A stretch of DNA of 64,000 nt from Neolentinus lepideus HHB14362 ss-1 (taxonomy: Eukaryota > Basidiomycota > Agaricomycetes > Gloeophyllales > Gloeophyllaceae), in assembly GCA_001632425.1 (NCBI GenBank), contig KV425613.1:68200-132199 (forward strand). Direction: 5' to 3'. Below the pieces are notes generated by a model. It was not told where the DNA came from, made no database searches, and saw only the letters and a program-made list of their open reading frames with translations. Position 1 is the stretch's first letter. Every line of letters begins with the position of its first letter. Shown here in pieces: positions 11,701 to 24,176 of the stretch. The position numbers and the translations under genes were made by a program.

Positions 11701-12088
11701 AATCCATCAGTCTGGGTCAACAGCACAACTTTCTTGTGATCACGCAGCCCCGTCAACACCAATCTCACCAGCAGAGACATATCTGCTCAATATTGCTGTG
11801 CAAGGAGGTACGAACTACGGTACATTTCAAACTGAAGAAGAGGCCTGTGTAACAAACAAGGGCACCTGGCGAAAGAAGGCACAGCCATGCAAGAGTGCAG
11901 CAACTGCAGCATCAGCATCGATGGATCCTGCTGGCACTGGTGGTGAAAGTGCCTTAACAGCACCTGGCTCTTCATCTCAGGCTGAGTCTTCAAAGAGAGA
12001 TCGCATGCGGCGGACAATAACCGCAGTCTATGAGCCTGTAGATAGTATCACCACTACTGGAGCTTCTTCTGCTCCTGCACTGCCATGA
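8741..12088 (+). pseudogene. DDE_1 (pogo/Tigger-like) transposase, broken
   Basis: The ORF starts at 8741 (MSPVKNLTQK). It is interrupted at 8812 by a MITE and resumes in frame at 9041 once the MITE and one target copy are removed. A likely intron lies near 9308-9360 (GTGAGC..TACAG). The catalytic DDE domain is in the open stretch 10259-11362: first Asp in VNADQTGNK, second in LLIDVLPVH, third in FQPTDVG. An Asp-rich or low-complexity C-terminus continues to 12088. Stops (for example at about 9625, 10139 and 10226) show that it is inactive; the one at 9625 reads YE-stop-ERKARQQW, probably a former CGA. Terminal inverted repeats were not found. Confidence 0.82.
8804..9040. mobile_element. 221-bp hAT-like MITE (8812-9032) with 8-bp target duplication
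   Basis: The element 8812-9032 has 35-bp terminal inverted repeats (8812-8846 and 8998-9032, two mismatches) beginning TAGTGTTGCC. Perfect 8-bp direct copies of CCATTCAC flank it (8804-8811 and 9033-9040). An 8-bp duplication is the hallmark of hAT elements. The interior (about 150 bp) is AT-rich without coding capacity. It splits the DDE transposase ORF exactly. Confidence 0.93.
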
Positions 12089-13110
12089 CCACAGCCTAAA
12101 CGGCATCGAGCAGCAAATTCTAACAAGTCCTGATTACTATGATCATTGTACTACAGAAAAAATTGCGAATTTATTGAAAATTTCCTATGTTATTACATTG
12201 GTAGGGACCTTAAGCAACGGAAGTCCCAGGACATGGGACAAACCCAGGAATAGGCAACAGCAACGAAGGTCCCGGGACACGGGACATTGCCTAAGGTCTG
12301 GGCAGTACAGTACACTTTGGGGGCAAGAGAGTTGGCGAGTGCTGTGAGGTGGGGGTTATTCGGAGTGTCCTGATCCATACCAGACGTAGCGTAAACAGCA
12401 GCAACTTAGTATGATGATATAAAGTAGATGTTGGCTGACTGAACGTACTATGTCTGAGCTGCTGAAAGGGGAGGTCTAGTGTTCAAGCGGTGTCGCAGTA
12501 CAGCGACGAGAAGCAGCGACGATATAGTGTCAAAGACAGCGATGAAGCAGAGCTCTGCGAGAACTGGTCTCAGAAGTCAGATGCTAGCCCACACTTTTTG
12601 AAAAGTGTGATTTCACTCACACCTTCGAGATGCAAGAGGAGATATCTGATCTATTCGAGCCAAATGCTCAGTGCTTATATACATGTCTGCTATCAATAAT
12701 GATGTAGTCCAAAGGAATAAAGTGGAATAAAGTGGAAAGCTATGATATAAGCCAAGAAAGGAGAATATTATGATAAGAGTCCATATGACAAAATAGGTCC
12801 AAGTTATGACGAAAGTAAGGTATGAAACATATGGCCAAATAAGGTAAGGATAAACAAGCGCCAACATATCCTACAACATACCGACGCTGAAATGATTCCC
12901 GCGTGCGACGAGTCTATCTTGCAAGTTACACCCGGCCTGCATTTATCCATTCTGGCCAGCTTTTCTTACCTGCCATGCCGTTTCCTCCGCCCTGTACATA
13001 GCTGTAACCTCTGCTGCTCCCTCTCTACCCAACCATCGTTCTCTGTCCGATCCATTCAATCCTCCCTTCCCATTCAACCCACAAGGTCAATTACATCCTC
13101 GACGCCCAGC
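12089..13110. other. Intergenic: transposon remnant, then tRNase Z upstream region
   Basis: No gene is supported. 12249-12293 repeats the motif of 8549-8608. A hairpin CACACTTTT..AAAAGTGTG lies at 12590-12609. A short AATAAAGTGG duplication occurs near 12716-12735. The last 200 bp are pyrimidine-rich, typical of a fungal promoter. Confidence 0.6.
12249..12293. repeat. Dispersed repeat motif, copy 2
   Basis: Same order of words as 8549-8608: ATAGGCAAC, CGGGACACGGGACA, GCCTAAG. A second GGACATGGGACA lies just upstream at about 12229. It marks the right side of the DDE transposon as copy 1 marks the left, so the pair may be subterminal repeats of that element. Confidence 0.4.
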
Positions 13111-16100
13111 ATGAACTGGTCTCTCTCTGTCCTCTCGTCGCACAGTGCCGACACGCAACCGTCCATTGTCGTCACTTTCGACTCGGCGAAATACATCTTC
13201 AACACCGGAGAGAATACGACGAGAGCTTTCTTGCAGAGCCCTAGACGGTGGAATAAGATGCGGGCGTTATTTTTTAGTAGGCTGGACGCGGAGCGCGGGA
13301 TGGGGCTGCCTGGTAAGTGAAATTACGGGGGAAGGTGATATGGGTTGAGAGTGCCAGGGAAGGACCTAATGAAATATATAGGTTTCCTGATGACACTCGC
13401 GGACGGCGGAATCAAGCGCGTCAGTGTCGTCGGTCCACAGGGGTTACTACACTTCCTGGCATCGATGCGCTTATATCTCTACCGGTACGCTCTAATCTCT
13501 TTTCTGTACTCCCTTTTCCTTCCCGTCCTCTTCTCTGAGTTACTCCTTGGTTCCGTCCCCTTCCATCTATAAATTTGTATTAATAACACCGATCGTTTAG
13601 GGACACGATTTCCGTCAACCCCATCCAAATCCCCCTCCTTTGCCCGACCGGCGAAGGAGAAGAACTGCCGGTGTATAAAGACGAAAATATGAGTATATAC
13701 GCGTTGAGAGCATTCCCTCGATCATTCTCGGCTTCCGCCACTTCGACTCCTTCCTCTTCTACACCTGCTGACACCACAAACACCAGCGGGATGGAAAACC
13801 CCTCGGAATCAACCCCCGTTCAAAACTTTCTCAAGCGCAAACACCCGCCTAGCTCCTCGACATCGTCTTCCTTAGCTCGACAGATTCCTGAATCCTTTCT
13901 GAAAGCTCCGCACCCGCACCCTGAAGCGCTCAGAGGTCAGGAGAGGGAGTGGTGGCGCTGGATGGTGGTCGGGCGTATGTTCAAGCCCTTCGACCCTAAA
14001 CAGCAGGATCAGGTTCAAAGCGGCCCTAAGAAGAAGAAGGGGAGGAAAGAGGATCCGAGTCTAGATGACGCTTTGAGTGGTGTTATGATTGCGGTTGCAA
14101 ATAATAACAGCACTTCTACATGTCCAAATGGTGCAAGTGTGAGTGCGAGTGGAAATAAGGGAGTAGTAGAGGACATGGGAGAGGGACCGCACCCTAAGCG
14201 GGCGACGGCACCGCCTGAGTGGTACAAGAGACTTCCTGTGTTTTCGCTGCGTGATCTCTCCTCGCCCTCTCCCCACCCGAACCGCTCCTCTTTCTCCAAC
14301 CGACCCAAGCTGGCGCTAAACACGACCTCCCAGCCTCCCGGTGCCGAGAATCCCGGACAACCGACACTATCATATCTTCTCGTCGGTCCACGCGTGCGTG
14401 GCAAGTTCAACGCAGCCCGAGCTGAAGAGCTGGGTCTGGGGCCGGGGCCGGGGAGGGCGAGGCTTGCACGAGGTGAGTCCCCGTCATGTTTTTGTCGACT
14501 GAGTATTCGAGTGGGTTGTGGATGTCGCAGCGGTGGGGGTTTGAATTTGTTGTCGGGCTTCTCCCATTGCCTTGAGAGCTGATCTGGATGCCGGTCGAAC
14601 ATTTGCTCACTTCACCTCCCTTCCTTTCCTTAGGGGAAACCGTAACCATCACTGTCACCCTTCCGGATGGCACGAAGGAGGAACGGGTGATTAGGCCGGA
14701 GGATTGTGTTGGGGAGACTGAGCAGGTAGGGGTGAGTGCCTTACTCCTCATGGCTACATCCAGATACATCTCCCCGATCTCACTTTGTTCCAATGTTGTT
14801 GCCTTGAGGTTTGCATTATGTGGTTCATAATTTGGGATCCGAGTTCGTGACTCATTGGGCACGTTTTCGTCGCCCACTCTTCGTTGTTACATTCGCATCG
14901 TTTGGTTGCACGTCGCCGTCTCGCACTTAGATTCAATTGTTGTGATCTTGTCGTAATGCCCGCATCTCATCATCGATCCGATTGTATCGACGTCCTTGCT
15001 TACTAGACTTTCCTTCCTTTCGCTTCATTCACTCACATCTTGGGGTTCTTAATTTATGTCGTCTCGCCCTTATAGGTCGTCCTTATCCTCGACATTCCCA
15101 CTCCAGCGCACATACCTTCGCTTCTACATCAACTCCGCGAAGGAGTCTGTGCACGTGTCCTCGGTAAGTGCGCATTCATCCTCTCTGCATTCACCGGGCA
15201 AATCAAAATATGTACCTGTATCCATCCGTCGGTTCACCGCCTGCCACGGGCTAATAACTTTGTCGCAGAGAAGACCAAGGAGTACAACGTCCGCGCGGTA
15301 ATTCACATTCTTGGGGGCGACGTACTCGATGGAGGAGAGGGAGAGAGGCTGTGGAAGGAGGTTCTGTTGAGGTTTGACAAAGAAACGCATGTGGGCCACA
15401 TGCTATTCACTCTGCTCTATGGGTTATTGACTATTCTTGTTATTTTTTTGTATTTTCTTGGGTATTTGTCGGGCGCATCGGTGCGCTGGATCCATTCGGC
15501 GGCTTCATTTGGGCGTTCGATATCCAACTGGACTCTCCGTGGGGTGGGTACGGGAAGTAGCACCTCGTCTCGAGTCCTAAACACACTGCCAACCGCGTGG
15601 CATTTACGAGTGCCGCCTATGCACAGATGCGGCTCAACGTGCTGGATCCGGACATGTTCCCATCGCAGCAATTTAAACTCGAGCCGGAGATATCTTTGTC
15701 CTGTCCGTCTTGTTCTATTGTCCCCCGCTAGCAGCAATATTTACTCTTTTTATTTCCACGTAGCGATCCCCGATGTCCCCACAACTGTAGAACCCTTGTT
15801 AGCGAACACACTAGTGTCTATCCGTCCTCCTCGACCGCCGGTGCTGGACCCGGAGGCAGAAGAGAGGGATCCGTTCCATCCGTGTCTGCTGAACCCTGCT
15901 GAGAACCCTATACTCTCCGACCAAACGAGGGAGAGTTTCGAGAAGACGAGGGAGGAAGTGAGGAGGAGAGAAGGGGAAATGATGGGCAGGAAGAAACCCG
16001 GGGATGATGTGGTAGTCATGCCGCTTGGGACCAGTAGTGCGGCACCGACGAAGGTCCGGAATGGCGCGTACCCACTCCTCTCAGCCTCATTTTTGTCTTG

Positions 16101-17287
16101 ACGGTGTGGTATAGTGTCGGGGACCCTCCTCCAAATTCCCAACTATGGCTCGATTTTGCTTGACACTGGCGAGGGAACGTACGGGCAGCTCGCGCGTGCG
16201 TTCGGACTGGGGTCAGAAGGTGTGGATAAGGTTTTGAGAGAGCTGAGATGTGTTTTTGTGAGTCATGTGCATGCGGACCATCATGTGGGGTTGGCAAGGG
16301 TGTTGGCTGAGAGGGCGAAGGTGCGCTTAATTCATTATTTTCCGTTGTTTTCCATTGTTCCTGTATTACTGTGTGGATCGAGGAAAGGGCTGATGTGAGT
16401 TGTATCGGGCGGTTCGGTAGCTGTGTCCGAGACCAGAGCCACTATACATTGTAGCAGGCCATCCAGTGTTGCTGTACCTGAGCGAGTACAGCGATTTGGA
16501 GGAGTTGGGCATGAACGACGGACGGGTAGTGACGGTGCCTGCTGACGGGTTGCTTGGTGGGCAGGTAGGAAGGTGCGTGTCATTCCCCGTTTCTTAGCCG
16601 GTGAGTAGCTTGGTTAATTGAGATGGGCGCTGTCGGGTTGTGGTGTTTATATACAGTGAGTCCCCGGCGCTCCAGGGCCTATACAACGCGCTCGGGCTGC
16701 AGAGGTTCGAAATCGTCAGTGTGAGACATCGAATACGGTGCTTTGGGTGTGTCGTCGAGCATCGGGATGCATGGAGTATTGTGTGCGTAGTATAGTCCTT
16801 GCATTTTCACCATGTTGCATTGACAAGCAAGGGATTTGTAGATACTCCGGCGACACGATGCCCTCTGACTACCTCATCGCGGCGGGCCAGAACGCTACAC
16901 TTCTTATCCACGAAGCCACTATGGCAGACGAGGAAGCCGAGCTCGCGCTCGCAAAGGCGCACAGTACGATAGGGCAGGCCGTGGACGTCGGGAAGCAGTG
17001 CGTCTCTCCACCACCGTCTCCACGTCTACAGATCTAATGAAAAATTTGTTCATCCTAGGATGAACGCGGAAAACATTCTCCTTACACATTTCTCCGCGCG
17101 ATACCCGAAGATGCCTCCCTCCCTTACATCAGAGAGCACGCACCCAACCATCGCAGTCGCCTTCGACCATGCACGGATCCGGATCGGGGATATGTGGAAG
17201 CTCAAGGCGTACCTGCCAGCTATCGAGGGGAGCTTTGAGGAATCTGAGGATACAGACGAGGAAGTGCTCGCTGTTAGTATGTCGTAG
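13111..17287 (+). CDS. TRZ1: tRNase Z, long form (ELAC2/TRZ1 type)
   Basis: Endoribonuclease that removes the 3' trailer from precursor tRNAs, in nucleus and mitochondria. The start chosen (MNWSLSVLSSH) leads into the N-terminal degenerate metallo-beta-lactamase half (FDSAKYIFNTGENTTRAF). The C-terminal catalytic half has GTSSAAPTKVRN (about 16028), the zinc motif SHVHADHH (16261-16284), SGDT (16845-16856), HEAT (16909-16920), HST (16960-16968) and LTHFSARY (about 17084). Introns of 50-80 nt interrupt it, the first after LPG near 13313 and others near 13480, 14470, 14728, 15160 and 16320; exact borders of some middle introns are uncertain. A Ser/Pro-rich insertion lies in the linker (13700-14400). 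It converges on WAPL with 128 bp between stops. Confidence 0.93.
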
Positions 17288-17415
17288 CATTGACGGCGTA
17301 GTTGATCAAAAGCAGAGTCACGAGGGCATAAAGCCTCGCCAAAATTACAATCCCGCTGAAGCTGGTGAAAGTAGAATAGTAGATGAAACATCGTAATAAT
17401 CATTAAATTCATTGG

Positions 17416-20400
17416 TCACGATTTCATATCCCTTAAGGTCTCGAGGAACGAAATTACATGCCTCGCTTCGTGCATCGTGCTCATCGTGCTCTCCCCAGCA
17501 CTCCCTTTCACACCTTCTCCGTTTGCTTCGTCATCGCTCCCACTACCCCTCGACACCCTCTTCTCAATCTCCGCGTGCAACCCGACAAGATGATGCCCAT
17601 TCTTGATGATAGAATCGAGGACACTGCTGCCGAAGTCCGATCTACCCAGGATAAGAGCTTGATTCGCGAGATTATCTTGCATAAGGAGACCGAGCAGGAT
17701 TGCGAGGTGACCGTGGAGGAATTGTATTCCTATATCCTCATCGGCTTCCTCATCCTCCTCTACTTTCACGTTGCGGTTAGTGGAGTGGTGAGAGGCAGGA
17801 AAAAGAGATGACAGGCACTGGACGCCTGAGATGCGGTCGGGACAGGTGCAGGAGAAGACGCACGGGCGACGAAGGGGGCAGTTGGCGTCGAGGGCTGGGG
17901 ATGTCGATTCGAGTTAGCGTTATTAACGCATACTAGACATGAAAGGCAGGGGGAGAGGAGAAGAAAGATGTAGAGGAGAGACACGTGGTACTTACTGGTT
18001 TCCCGGACGATATCTTTAGCGCGCTCGTCTCCTTGCACCAGATTGGTCAGAAGAGCCAGCGCCAAGCATAATCTATCCATCTTCTCGCTCTCTGCCTCAC
18101 CGCCGTCCTCGTCATTCTCGCTTTCCTCCGTGGAAGTGGATTCGAGATAATTATGCAGGGAGCAGACAAGCCGCAGAACGACGGGCACCGTCCGCTCGTC
18201 ATCTAACAGGGTCGAGCAGATCTGTGGATTTGAGTGTGAGAGGTTGACGAGGATGCGGAGGGCGAGGTCAGTGGTTTGGTCGGCTAGGAGCGTGTGTGCA
18301 AGAGTACATCACAGGGAGACGGAAAGTGGACAATGATAATGACAGCGAATCGCGAAATGAGTACGAGTATGCTGGTGATGACAGAACGAAAACGCACCAG
18401 CACCCCAAAAGTCCTTATACTCTGCATCCCTCTTGATGACAGCTGCACTTGCGAGGAGGGTGACGAGGTCGCCGACAATCTCCTCCTTCATCTCCTCCAC
18501 ATATTCACCACCTTCATCCTCCTCTTCGCTCGTGCCCCATCGCCCAAGGAAATACAAATCCACCAAAGACAGACAGTTTGCGAGGTGTCGGTACTCCACG
18601 ACCTGTTCTAGTGACGACGAAGGCAGGAAAGCAAGGCCGGCAGTGTATGACTCTAAGCGGTCCGAGAGAATGGCAATGTGAGAGGATAGAGAAGAGAAAA
18701 GGGAGCGCAGGTGGGGGGATATGGACGGGAGCAGCGCCGGCGCGAGGGACGTGAGAGCGTGCGAGGCGAGGAGGGGCGTTGATATCTGCATAGCATAGCG
18801 GTTAGGTTATACGTGTGACAAGATAGACCGAGTATGGTGTCGCGGTTAGTCGGGTCGGCCAAGGGAAGGGGTATTATTAAGAAAGGCAGGTGATGTGCGG
18901 GACAGGCGTGAGGCAGACGATAACCGACTCACAGGAGTATTCTCGTCGAACAACCCCGACTTCTCCCTGATGAGCGCATGCAGCCTCATTATCTACCAAA
19001 TACCTCACTCGTCTCATCAACATACAAGATCAAAGGGCGTGCGCACCATAGGCACCTCCGTCCTTCCCAACCCCGCCGCCTTCAACTCCTTCTCGCCCCC
19101 GCCTGCGGCCAGGATCAAGAGGGGGTCCTTCTTAGAGGCAAGTATCTTCGTCGTTTGTTTGCCCTTGCCCTTCTCACCTCGAATGCCTGGCGAGAGCAGG
19201 GCGAAGAGGGAGGCGACGAGGGCCTCACGGGCGGGCGGATCGAACTCGGACAAAGCGGGTGAGTCGCGCGCAGTGAGAGCGGCGAAGAGGGCGAGGGTGG
19301 GGGTGAGGATCTGGAAGGGGAGGAGGATTTAGTTGGCGGTTACGGGACAGGAAAGGAGACGGAAGGAGGGACGGGGCAGTGGAATGGACAAGCTCGTGTC
19401 AAGGGAGGGATGGCGAGAAGTGTGGGAGACGGAGGGTGTAGATGATGAGGAATGTGGCAAGAGTTGAGGGCGAAGGTAGTAAAGCTAACAGAGAAGAAAG
19501 TAAAAGAATTACGAGGGGAAACGCACCTTATCCTTCCCCATCGAATCGTTACAAGCATCCCACACCCTAGGCGCAAGATCGGTTGCACGAGCTTTACGCG
19601 CGAACGAGGGTTGGCAGAGGCGAGTTGTCAGGTCTAGCAAGCTGCGAAAGGGGGTCAGGGAAAACCGACGTGATTAGAAAGATGGGAGGGGAGGATGGAA
19701 ATATGGAAACAGAGCGACCGGAATGAGGAGAAGAGGATAAGTACAGGGCTCAGTGAAGTACGGTAGAGAAAGAGTAACATGGTCAGCGACGCGCGCAGAA
19801 GGTAATGGATGTGAGATTCAAGAGTGAGGATAATACCGAACGGGCAACCCTCACCTTCCCCTCCTCAGCCCCTCTCCTCCAAGTCCCCCCTCGAGCCCCT
19901 CAAACAAGTAGCCCACCTCGTCCAAAAACCTCCTACTCTCGCCTCGAGAACGCAGGTCAGTTATACTTTTAAGATCGTTAAATAGTCCAGACGGGGGTAC
20001 GGGTTTCGGAGTTGAAGTTGCCTTCTCTTTGCCTTTGTTGCTTGATGTGGAGGCATGGGCACCTGGACGTAGTGTCAGGCGAGTAGCAACGAGGGGTAAT
20101 GAAGAGACCAGCGTGCCTGCATTTGAGAGGATGTCTATATCATCCGAATCGTCAATCCCCCATCTCGCCCGGAGATCGGTGTAGGATTCTCTTAGCTCGT
20201 CGTCGTCGAGATCCAAGTCCTGACTCTGCGACAGCCGTGTGACGTCCTGTGCATGGGAAGATAGCGATGGCAGTTGCTTCGCGGAAGTGGAGGAGAGAGA
20301 TGAGACAGGGAGGGCAACCAGGAACGAGCGCGACTTTCCCGCGTAGGTGCGAATTGGCGGTCGCGAGCTCGTACTCGGGCCTGGGACGTGTGGAGGATCT

Positions 20401-21097
20401 GGTGGGTGCATTTTCGAGGGAGAGGGTGACCGGGACGAGAGGGCATCGTTTTGCGAGGCCTGTCTCGACAAAGTGCCGTTTCGTGAGATGGAAGAGGATG
20501 TCCGAGATAGAGACAGAGGCTGCGGTGTGCGCTGGGGACTCGAAATGGTCGGCTCCGTGCGTGAGCGAGAAAGCATGCGTTTCGCGATGCCGCCCACGGA
20601 ACGCTTGGTTGTTGAAGGGGATGGAGAGAAGGTGGAAGAGAAGAGCTGGGAGATGTCTTTGGTGGAGGGAGATGGCCTGGAGGGCGAGGACATGTCGACT
20701 GCGTTTCTGAACTTGGACGGGGACAGGGAAGAAGACAGAGCAGGAGTGCTGCTATGCGCAAGGTCCTGAAACGACTGCGCATGGCGGGTTGAATTGGGCG
20801 TGCGTGAGAGGTAGGTCACGACAGACTTTGGGCGCGAGGGAGTCGTCGGGCGCTCGCTCAAGTCTGTCAATCCTGTTCAGCGGTCAATGCAGCGGTCTTA
20901 TCGTTGTTACATTCAGTGAACGCACCCTCGTCGTCGACGTCCGTGTCGCCCTCCTCTGCCATTTCTTTCGGCTTTCGTGCCTCGACTTTGCGGCGTTTCC
21001 TCGCGGGAGTGGTCTCATCTTCTCCCTTCTGCGTTGCAGCAAGCTGCTGCCGCTGTTTGCGCTGAGACTTTCTAGAGTAGGTGATCCTGGAGGACAT
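17416..21097 (-). CDS. WAPL-like cohesin release factor
   Basis: Predicted regulator that releases cohesin from chromosomes. The start is MSSRITYSRKSQRKQ at 21097. The first exon encodes a basic nuclear-type stretch (ARKRRKVEARK). A 47-nt intron (GTAACA..GACAG) joins AFTE to YLSERPTTPSR in frame. A long Ser/Thr/Pro-rich disordered region follows (to about 20200), then the helical WAPL domain: DLRARWGIDDSDD, IKRDAEYKDFWGA, LCLALALLTNLVQGDERAKD, and near the end HLAILLGLLMQDN. Family assignment rests on the C-terminal helical repeat pattern and the disordered N-terminus; it is good but not certain. Several short introns interrupt it, with borders approximate in 18.2-19.7 kb. It diverges from the BIR gene. 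Confidence 0.78.
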
Positions 21098-21230
21098 GGG
21101 TGGCTGAGGACATGGGTGTGTGGATGATTGACTCGGCGCGTCGGTGACCGTGACCAGTCGCGGTAAGTCAGGGCAAGTCACGCTCTTCCAGTACTCAGTA
21201 CTTCGCGTCCAAGTTACCCTCCTGCCCATC
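21098..21230. promoter_or_regulatory. 133-bp bidirectional promoter of WAPL and BIR genes
   Basis: The only sequence between the two divergent start codons. It holds GC-rich words such as GGCGCGTC (about 21136) and, on the minus strand, ACGCGAAG (about 21201-21208), which resemble fungal G1/S (MCB/SCB-like) sites. No TATA box is seen. Regulation is inferred, not shown. Confidence 0.55.
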
Positions 21231-24176
21231 ATGGCCTCAATGCAAGTCCTCCAAGACCGCATCGACTCTTTCAAGCCCAAGCGCACTACCAAGAAGTCCT
21301 CTTCATCGCAGAAATGGCCGCACTCTGCATCGTTCAAAGCGATTCCCCAATCCCTCGCCGAAGCTGGCTTCTATTTCACCCCGTGGTCCGAGGACAAGGA
21401 CAACGTAACATGCTACATGTGCAAGAAGCAGCTGAACGATTGGGACAAGGAGGACGATCCTTTCAACGTGCACTGGGAGAAGTGCAGAGACAGCTGTGCG
21501 TGGGCGGCGGTGAGGTGTGGGTTGGAGGAGGATGTGGATGGGGAGGGAAAGTATGTATTAATGACCTCGACATACAGCTTATTCGATATGTTTACGCGAA
21601 ATAGTTTTATTGCGACAGACCCGAAACGCCTCCCGACAAGCAAGGCAATGGAGAAAGCAAGACTCGAGACATTTCGAGCGTTCGAGTCCTGGCCGCACGA
21701 CGCCGTTAAAGGCCATGGTGCAAACTCTAAGAAGGTAGGATTCCGTTCCTCGTATTTCCTTCCGCTTCCATTCCGCCTCTCACTCTTGGAAGTTCCTTTC
21801 CTTTTCACTTTCTCCGACTCTCGTTCCCCTCCTCCCACCCTCTACACCCTCTATATCGTTCCTCCCATTTATTCTCTCCATTCCACACGGACTTACGCCC
21901 TGTTCATCGACTCCCATCCTCCTTTTCCTCCTCTCCTTCCCGTCTCCACAAATCCGCTCACATCCCTCCAAAACCTCGTTCACCCAATATAGACTAACTA
22001 ATTTCACCCCTTCAGATGGCCAAGGCAGGCTTCGTCTACACCCCCCAATCCGATGGCGACGACACCGCCTCCTGCCTCTACTGCGACATCTCGCTCAGCG
22101 GGTGGGATCCCGAAGACGAACCAATGTGTGTTCATTCCCCCTTGCTATACTCTTTCCAATCTCACATCTGTTCGCTCGTCACTTCCTTATTTTTCACCAC
22201 TCCACTCCATTATCTTCATTTTGACTCACTCTCCGCAGTGAAGAACATCGTAAACGCGCTTCCCGGAACGAGAAGGCGTGTCTTTTCTTCACCGCCTCCT
22301 CTTCCACTGCGACCTCCACCAAGGACTCACAAGGCCCTCCCATGGCCGCTTCAACTACGAGTAAGAAGCCGCCCTCGAAAGCGGAGAAGGAGAAGGCGAG
22401 ATCGAGATCACGTGGGCGCCCGAAGACACCGCACTCGGAATTCGAAGAGGAAGAAGCAGACGAGGAGGTGAATGTGGGGGGGAAGGGCAAGAAGAGCGTC
22501 GCATCGACTGCGAGCGGCGCGAAGACGCCCGCTTCAGATTCGAGACTCGGCTCCAGAGCACATCACACCGAAACTGAAGACGAACTTGACGCCGAAGACG
22601 ATCACGACGCGGAATCTGAAGTCGTCCTTGCGCCCCCGAGCAAGTCCAAGTCCAAGAGAAGCGCTGCGTCGAGCAAGACACCCCGCGCCGCAGAAGACGC
22701 AGAAGACGACGACGACATCAACCCGCCTGCTCGGCCTAAGAGAAGTGTCGCATCGAGTGTCAGCAAAACGCCCGCCCCGTCTTCGCGTTCAGGCACAGCG
22801 AAGACACCCGCTCCTCACTCTCTCTCCAAATCCACGGCCAAGACTCCCGCCTCGTCCTCCCGTCGCTCGACCCGCTCGACCAAGACTCCTGCCTCGCGTG
22901 GTGGATTGGCGACGTCGGATTTGGAAGACGGCAGCGAGGCACCGGCGTCGCAGACGAAGCGGTTGCGGTCGAAGAAGGCTAAGACGGTTATTCAGGTTAT
23001 TGAGGAAGATGTGGAGCCTGAAGAGGCGGTGGAGGAGAGGGAGGAGTTGGAGAAATATGTGTCAGGGAAGAATGGGAAGGTTGTTGACGAGGAAGGAGTG
23101 GTGGAAGAAGGAGAGCCGGACAAAGGAGATGACGAGATGGACATCGAGGCGGAGGAAGATGAAGAGATGAATAAGCCGAAGCGCGGGCGGAAGCGCCAGC
23201 AGATGCAGATGGTCGCGGTGGAGGTGCCGCTCCTGAATGCGCCTGCTCAGAAGTCGAAGAAAAAGTCGGCGAAGACAAAGCCTGTCGAAGAGGATCAAGA
23301 CGAAGATGTTGAGCCCGCGGCGCCCAAGCCTTTGAAGTCGAAATCGAAGTCCAAGAGCAAGAAACCTAAGCACGCCGAGAAGGCCCAGCTTACCGAACCC
23401 GAGGATGTCGAAGAAGCGGAGGAGCCGCCAAAGAAGTCCAAGAACGAGAGCAAGGGGAAGAGGAGCCGGAAACCCTCACCCTCGCCTCCGCCCTCCTCTT
23501 CCTCCGAAGTGCCGCCAGTTCAGAGAAAGATAAAGCCGAAGAAGCCCTTGCAGACAGCATGTTCTCCCGAGTCTTTGACGCGGAATGTGGACGACGGATT
23601 GCAGCTACCTCCGCCGAGCGACTCGGATAAGGAGTCGTTCGTGACAGCTGGGGATGGCGTGCAGTCTCGGTCTCAGTCCCAGCCGGGAGTGGACCAGGGA
23701 CCTGGGGCCTTGGATGAGGTGAGTTCCGAGTTTGTTTCTGTACCCTTATACGCTCAAACCGTTCGTGTGGTGTGCAGGATGGGGAAATAGACGTACGGGA
23801 TGAGGGACAGCTGGAGGCAGGAGGAAAGAAGGAGAAGGACATGGAGCACGCTAGTGACCCGATACCTACGCGCATCGAAGATGCGTCCACGCTTGAACCT
23901 TTCCAACCACCGCAGCCCTCAAGTTCAAGCGTAAATGATATGCCGACTTCGACACCTGCACCTTCCACCCAGCATCCTCCAAATGTTGATATGCCCTCCC
24001 TCACCAGCCCCCTCACTGACTCTGACCGCTTGCTCACCGTGGAACAGTATATCCGCAAAGAAATTGAACTGGAAGCGGAGAGGAAGAGACGGGAGATGGA
24101 GAGCATGATTAGACGGTTCGGGGAGATGGGGATGGAGGTGCGAAGGAGGATTGAGGGGTTAGTGGTTATTGGGTAG
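21231..24176 (+). CDS. BIR1: BIR-domain protein (BIR1/survivin-like)
   Basis: Likely chromosomal passenger complex subunit that targets Aurora kinase to centromeres. The start MASMQVLQDR is the first ATG. Two BIR domains are seen: BIR1 (from SFKPKRTTKK through AEAGFYFTPW, CYMCKKQLNDWD, H and C in NVHWEKC) and BIR2 (MAKAGFVYTPQSDGDDTA, CLYCDISLSGWDPEDEP, then HRKRASRNEKAC after an intron). Both keep the CX2C..H..C zinc ligands. Short introns lie near 21550, 21735, 22125 and 23720. A long acidic/basic low-complexity region with repeated KTPA motifs spans about 22350-23700. The last 50 residues form a charged helix (EQYIRKEIELEAERKRREME), where yeast BIR1 binds its partners. Architecture fits fungal BIR1, not apoptosis IAPs (no RING). 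Confidence 0.92.

Noticed and set aside
16700..16715. GGTTCGAAATC resembling a tRNA B box
   Set aside because: It lies in a coding exon of tRNase Z, and no A box or cloverleaf is found around it.
22472..23170. 232-codon Arg-rich ORF within the BIR gene
   Set aside because: Alternative frame of the low-complexity Lys/Asp/Glu region of the BIR protein.
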